The position numbers were made by a program, and so were the translations under genes. From positions 17,853-81,852 of the forward strand of contig NZ_JBGKAD010000006.1 of the NCBI RefSeq assembly GCF_041361345.1: a stretch of DNA of 64,000 bases, written 5' to 3'. The stretch comes from Halobaculum sp. MBLA0147. GTDB lineage: Archaea; Halobacteriota; Halobacteria; Halobacteriales; Haloferacaceae. Below are positions 62,143 through 64,000 of this stretch, one piece after another. The notes beneath the pieces are model-generated. The model saw only the letters and a program-made list of their open reading frames with translations, did not search any database and was not told where the DNA came from. The stretch's first letter is position 1. The number at the start of each line of letters is the position of its first letter.

Positions 62143-62898
62143 TTGAGGGAGAGCGAAGTCCAGACTCTTATTGCTTGTGCGGATGATAGAGAACGTAAAC
62201 TGGCGATCCGAACACTCTGGCGCGCTTCAGCCCGCAGTGTTACTGTCGCTGAGCGACTGTACCCGAGTTCTCTCATTCGCGGGGACGGCGATGCTGATAT
62301 CCCTGCGATCCGGGTTGAGGTCAAAGACTCGCGTTCGGAGCGAGATAAACCGACGAAGATGACGACCCGCGTCATCCCGGAGAAGCTCTACCGTGACCTC
62401 GAACAGTGGTGTGAGGACACGAACCGCTCTCCTGATACCCCGATATTCTCCGTCCAGAGCGCCCAGATGCAGAACTGGGTGACTGAGGCGGCCGCTGTGG
62501 CGGCTGATGAGACGGGGATAGAGATGTGGGAAAGGGTCACTTCTCACGACCTCCGTCGGTCCGGCATCACCCAAATGAAAATGAAGGGGCTCAGCCCTCT
62601 GTTGATTCAGGACCACGGCGACTGGTCAGACCTTGAGAATATGAAGCCGTACCTGGATGTGGTGCCACTCGAAAAGATGCATCGGGAAATGGAACGTGCT
62701 GGGTGGCTGCCTGGGGAGGAGCAGTCCGCACGCGATCGCCTCACTCGGATCGAGAACGATGTCGACGCGGTCAAGGAGATGGTTGAGCAGCTCGTCGAGT
62801 CAGGCAGCGTCGAGATGGATACAGAAGACGACGACAGTCCCGCCGTCCAGACCAAGCCGAACCAGAAGACGCTCGTCGAGATGGCCGCCGACGAGTAG
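62143..62898 (+). CDS. short tyrosine recombinase (integrase)
   Basis: About 251 residues from a TTG; the frame is open further upstream but not coding-like, so the N-terminal SAM-like domain is missing or reduced. FLRESEVQTLIACADD opens the catalytic domain; TSHDLRRSGITQMK gives His-x-x-Arg, DHGDWSDLENMKPYLDV contains the nucleophile Tyr. The first Arg is probably in LWRASARSVTV, where the surrounding sequence is degenerate. The C-terminus has a coiled-coil tail (RLTRIENDVDAVKEMVEQLV). May integrate or resolve the element; reduced N-terminus and weak Arg box leave activity uncertain. Confidence 0.7.
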   Translation: MRESEVQTLIACADDRERKLAIRTLWRASARSVTVAERLYPSSLIRGDGDADIPAIRVEVKDSRSERDKPTKMTTRVIPEKLYRDLEQWCEDTNRSPDTPIFSVQSAQMQNWVTEAAAVAADETGIEMWERVTSHDLRRSGITQMKMKGLSPLLIQDHGDWSDLENMKPYLDVVPLEKMHREMERAGWLPGEEQSARDRLTRIENDVDAVKEMVEQLVESGSVEMDTEDDDSPAVQTKPNQKTLVEMAADE

Positions 62899-62964
62899 CC
62901 CGACCACGTAGCCGCACACACAGAAGAACCCACGAGGCGGAGGCGGCGATCCGGGCCGTCTCGA

Positions 62965-63180
62965 TCACTCCGGCTCCTGCTGGGCGATGTTGATCGCCGC
63001 GTTCACGTCGGCGTGCACCTCGTACCCGCAGGCCAGACACTCGAAGTCGACGCCGTCGCGGAACGCGGGATCGCTGGCGCCACACTGCCGACACGTGACG
63101 CTCGTGCCCGCCGGCTCCACCGCCTCGACGGGGAGGCCGGCCTCGGTCGCCTTGTACGCCAACTGCCGCGTGAGCATCCT
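62965..63180 (-). pseudogene. 3' fragment of TnpB (IS200/IS605 type)
   Basis: About 70 residues matching the end of TnpB/Orf[31 protein letters not shown] and [20 protein letters not shown], i.e. the zinc ribbon and the last catalytic region. Everything upstream of it is missing, with the break near 63180. A relic of an RNA-guided nuclease gene next to cas6. No RNA guide end could be identified. Confidence 0.8.
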
Positions 63181-63228
63181 GTGTGGTAGTGAGAGGAGCA
63201 TTCTCAGACATTTCAATAACGTCACAGA

Positions 63229-63238
63229 TTTTATAATG
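63229..63238 (+). promoter_or_regulatory. TATA-like element of cas6
   Basis: ttttataatg lies about 40 bases before the ATG at 63276 in an AT-rich stretch following the TnpB relic; suits an archaeal promoter with a short leader. Confidence 0.4.
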
Positions 63239-63275
63239 ACACCGGGTACAGTGGTACCTGCCTATCGGCATAATA

Positions 63276-64000
63276 ATGCGACTGTTCATCTACGCGGACG
63301 CTGGCTCGAAGCCTCCCTTCCACCTCCCGTGGAACTACCACCTCAGCTTCCAGGCGTTCGTCTACGACGCACTCGACCGCCACCGACCGGAACTGGCTGA
63401 CGAGTACCACGAGCGTGACACGGCGCCACCATTCTCGTTCAGCGAGTTCATCCAGACCGCCTCGGTCACGACCAGTGACTCGGGGATCGCGTGTCGGTCT
63501 GGGTTCTGGGTGTTCAACGCCGAGGACACCGCGCTGATCGACGCGGTCGCGAACCACGCCCGTGGGGATGAGCTCACACTCGGGCACACGACCGTGCCTG
63601 TCGACGGGGTCGAGGTCGAACAGATCGAGTCCGTCACGCAGGCTCGGTACCGGACGCTGTCACCGATCTTCTCGACGATCCACCGCGACGGGGATCGCGT
63701 CCCGCTTCACCCAGACGATCCGATGTGGGGCCACCGACTCCACGAGAGCGTCCGCGATCGGATGACCAGTCGCGAGTACGACACGAGTGCGTTCCAGTTC
63801 GATCTGGAGGCGACCCATGGCTGGGAGGAGGACGGGATGCGCGTGAACAGCGACCACATCCGGTCATGTACCCACACGGAGTTCACGCTCCGAACGGACG
63901 AACTCACCAGCCGATTCGTCCAACGCCAGGGGATCGCTGAAGGGTCAGGCCTCGGACTGAGCACTGTCATCCCAGTCGACCACCTGCCGGAGGCCGCTCG
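63276..64000 (+). CDS. cas6: CRISPR-associated Cas6, 3' end beyond window
   Basis: 241 complete codons to the window edge with no stop. MRLFIYADAGSKPPFHLPWN followed by SFQAFVYDALDRHRPELA is the typical haloarchaeal Cas6 N-terminal ferredoxin-like fold. ARYRTLSPIFSTIH and PDDPMWGHRLHESV match the central Cas6 region, and EGSGLGLSTVIPV near the end is the start of the C-terminal glycine-rich loop. Cas6 cuts the CRISPR precursor RNA in its repeats. It normally leads a type I-B cas operon, so effector genes and an array are expected just to the right of the window. Confidence 0.8.
   Translation, partial: MRLFIYADAGSKPPFHLPWNYHLSFQAFVYDALDRHRPELADEYHERDTAPPFSFSEFIQTASVTTSDSGIACRSGFWVFNAEDTALIDAVANHARGDELTLGHTTVPVDGVEVEQIESVTQARYRTLSPIFSTIHRDGDRVPLHPDDPMWGHRLHESVRDRMTSREYDTSAFQFDLEATHGWEEDGMRVNSDHIRSCTHTEFTLRTDELTSRFVQRQGIAEGSGLGLSTVIPVDHLPEAA

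Overview
The window is haloarchaeal. Coding regions are GC-rich and use G/C third positions. Predicted proteins are strongly acidic. Many genes have a TATA-like box about 25 bases before the start (leaderless transcripts), and the gene families are typical of class Halobacteria: RepH with an N-terminal CxxC module, Orc1/Cdc6, DUF5518-like membrane protein, small core-only integrases and an IS6 element with TIRs. A RepH-type initiator, a ParA plus small partner, two integrase-like genes, toxin-antitoxin genes and insertion sequence remnants point to a plasmid, megaplasmid or integrated element rather than core chromosome.

Layout. 1-614: end of an OB-fold-like gene. 1242-7925 (minus): compact defence-type operon of a DUF499-like ATPase, a minimal PglZ-like protein, a DUF1156-type DNA methyltransferase and a small last gene. 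8464-13116: Orc1/Cdc6, small membrane protein, DEDD exonuclease, winged-helix regulator, DDE transposase. 13536-14596: VapBC and a hypothetical. 14842-15072: seven degenerate 33-bp units. 15357-18545: hypothetical genes, two of them apparently broken, an integrase-like protein lacking its tyrosine, and an Mrr-like nuclease. 19880-22564: winged-helix repressor with a striking palindrome, an HNH protein and an HD protein.

22948-50690 is the most remarkable part: a haloarchaeal Dpd-like island (7-deazaguanine-in-DNA modification linked to restriction). A minus-strand operon carries proteins that match, in the order G-H-I-J-J-K, the bacterial Dpd restriction side: a DpdG-like protein, a DpdH-like ATPase, a DpdI-like coiled coil, two giant DpdJ-like helicases and a PLD-domain DpdK-like protein. 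It is divergent from a CARF-winged-helix regulator. To its right are two different tRNA-guanine-transglycosylase-fold enzymes: a 344-residue TGT with no PUA domain, in operon with a winged-helix-like protein and an AAA ATPase, and a 720-residue DpdA, in operon with a small protein bearing a CSxSK motif that recalls archaeosine synthase. No preQ0 synthesis genes are present. I infer that the host's own archaeosine pathway supplies the base. The two-transglycosylase arrangement, the duplicated helicases and the CARF regulator are the features most likely to be new.

51187-57154: plasmid maintenance (origin-like inverted repeat, RepH, ParA, partner gene, direct repeats). 57467-60350: membrane protein, a stretch with several strong hairpins that may be structured RNA, a Doc-like toxin next to a regulator cut by a decayed IS6 element. 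60383-64000: AT-richer Tat lipoprotein, a short tyrosine integrase, a TnpB fragment, and the beginning of a cas6 gene, so a CRISPR-Cas locus probably starts at the right edge.
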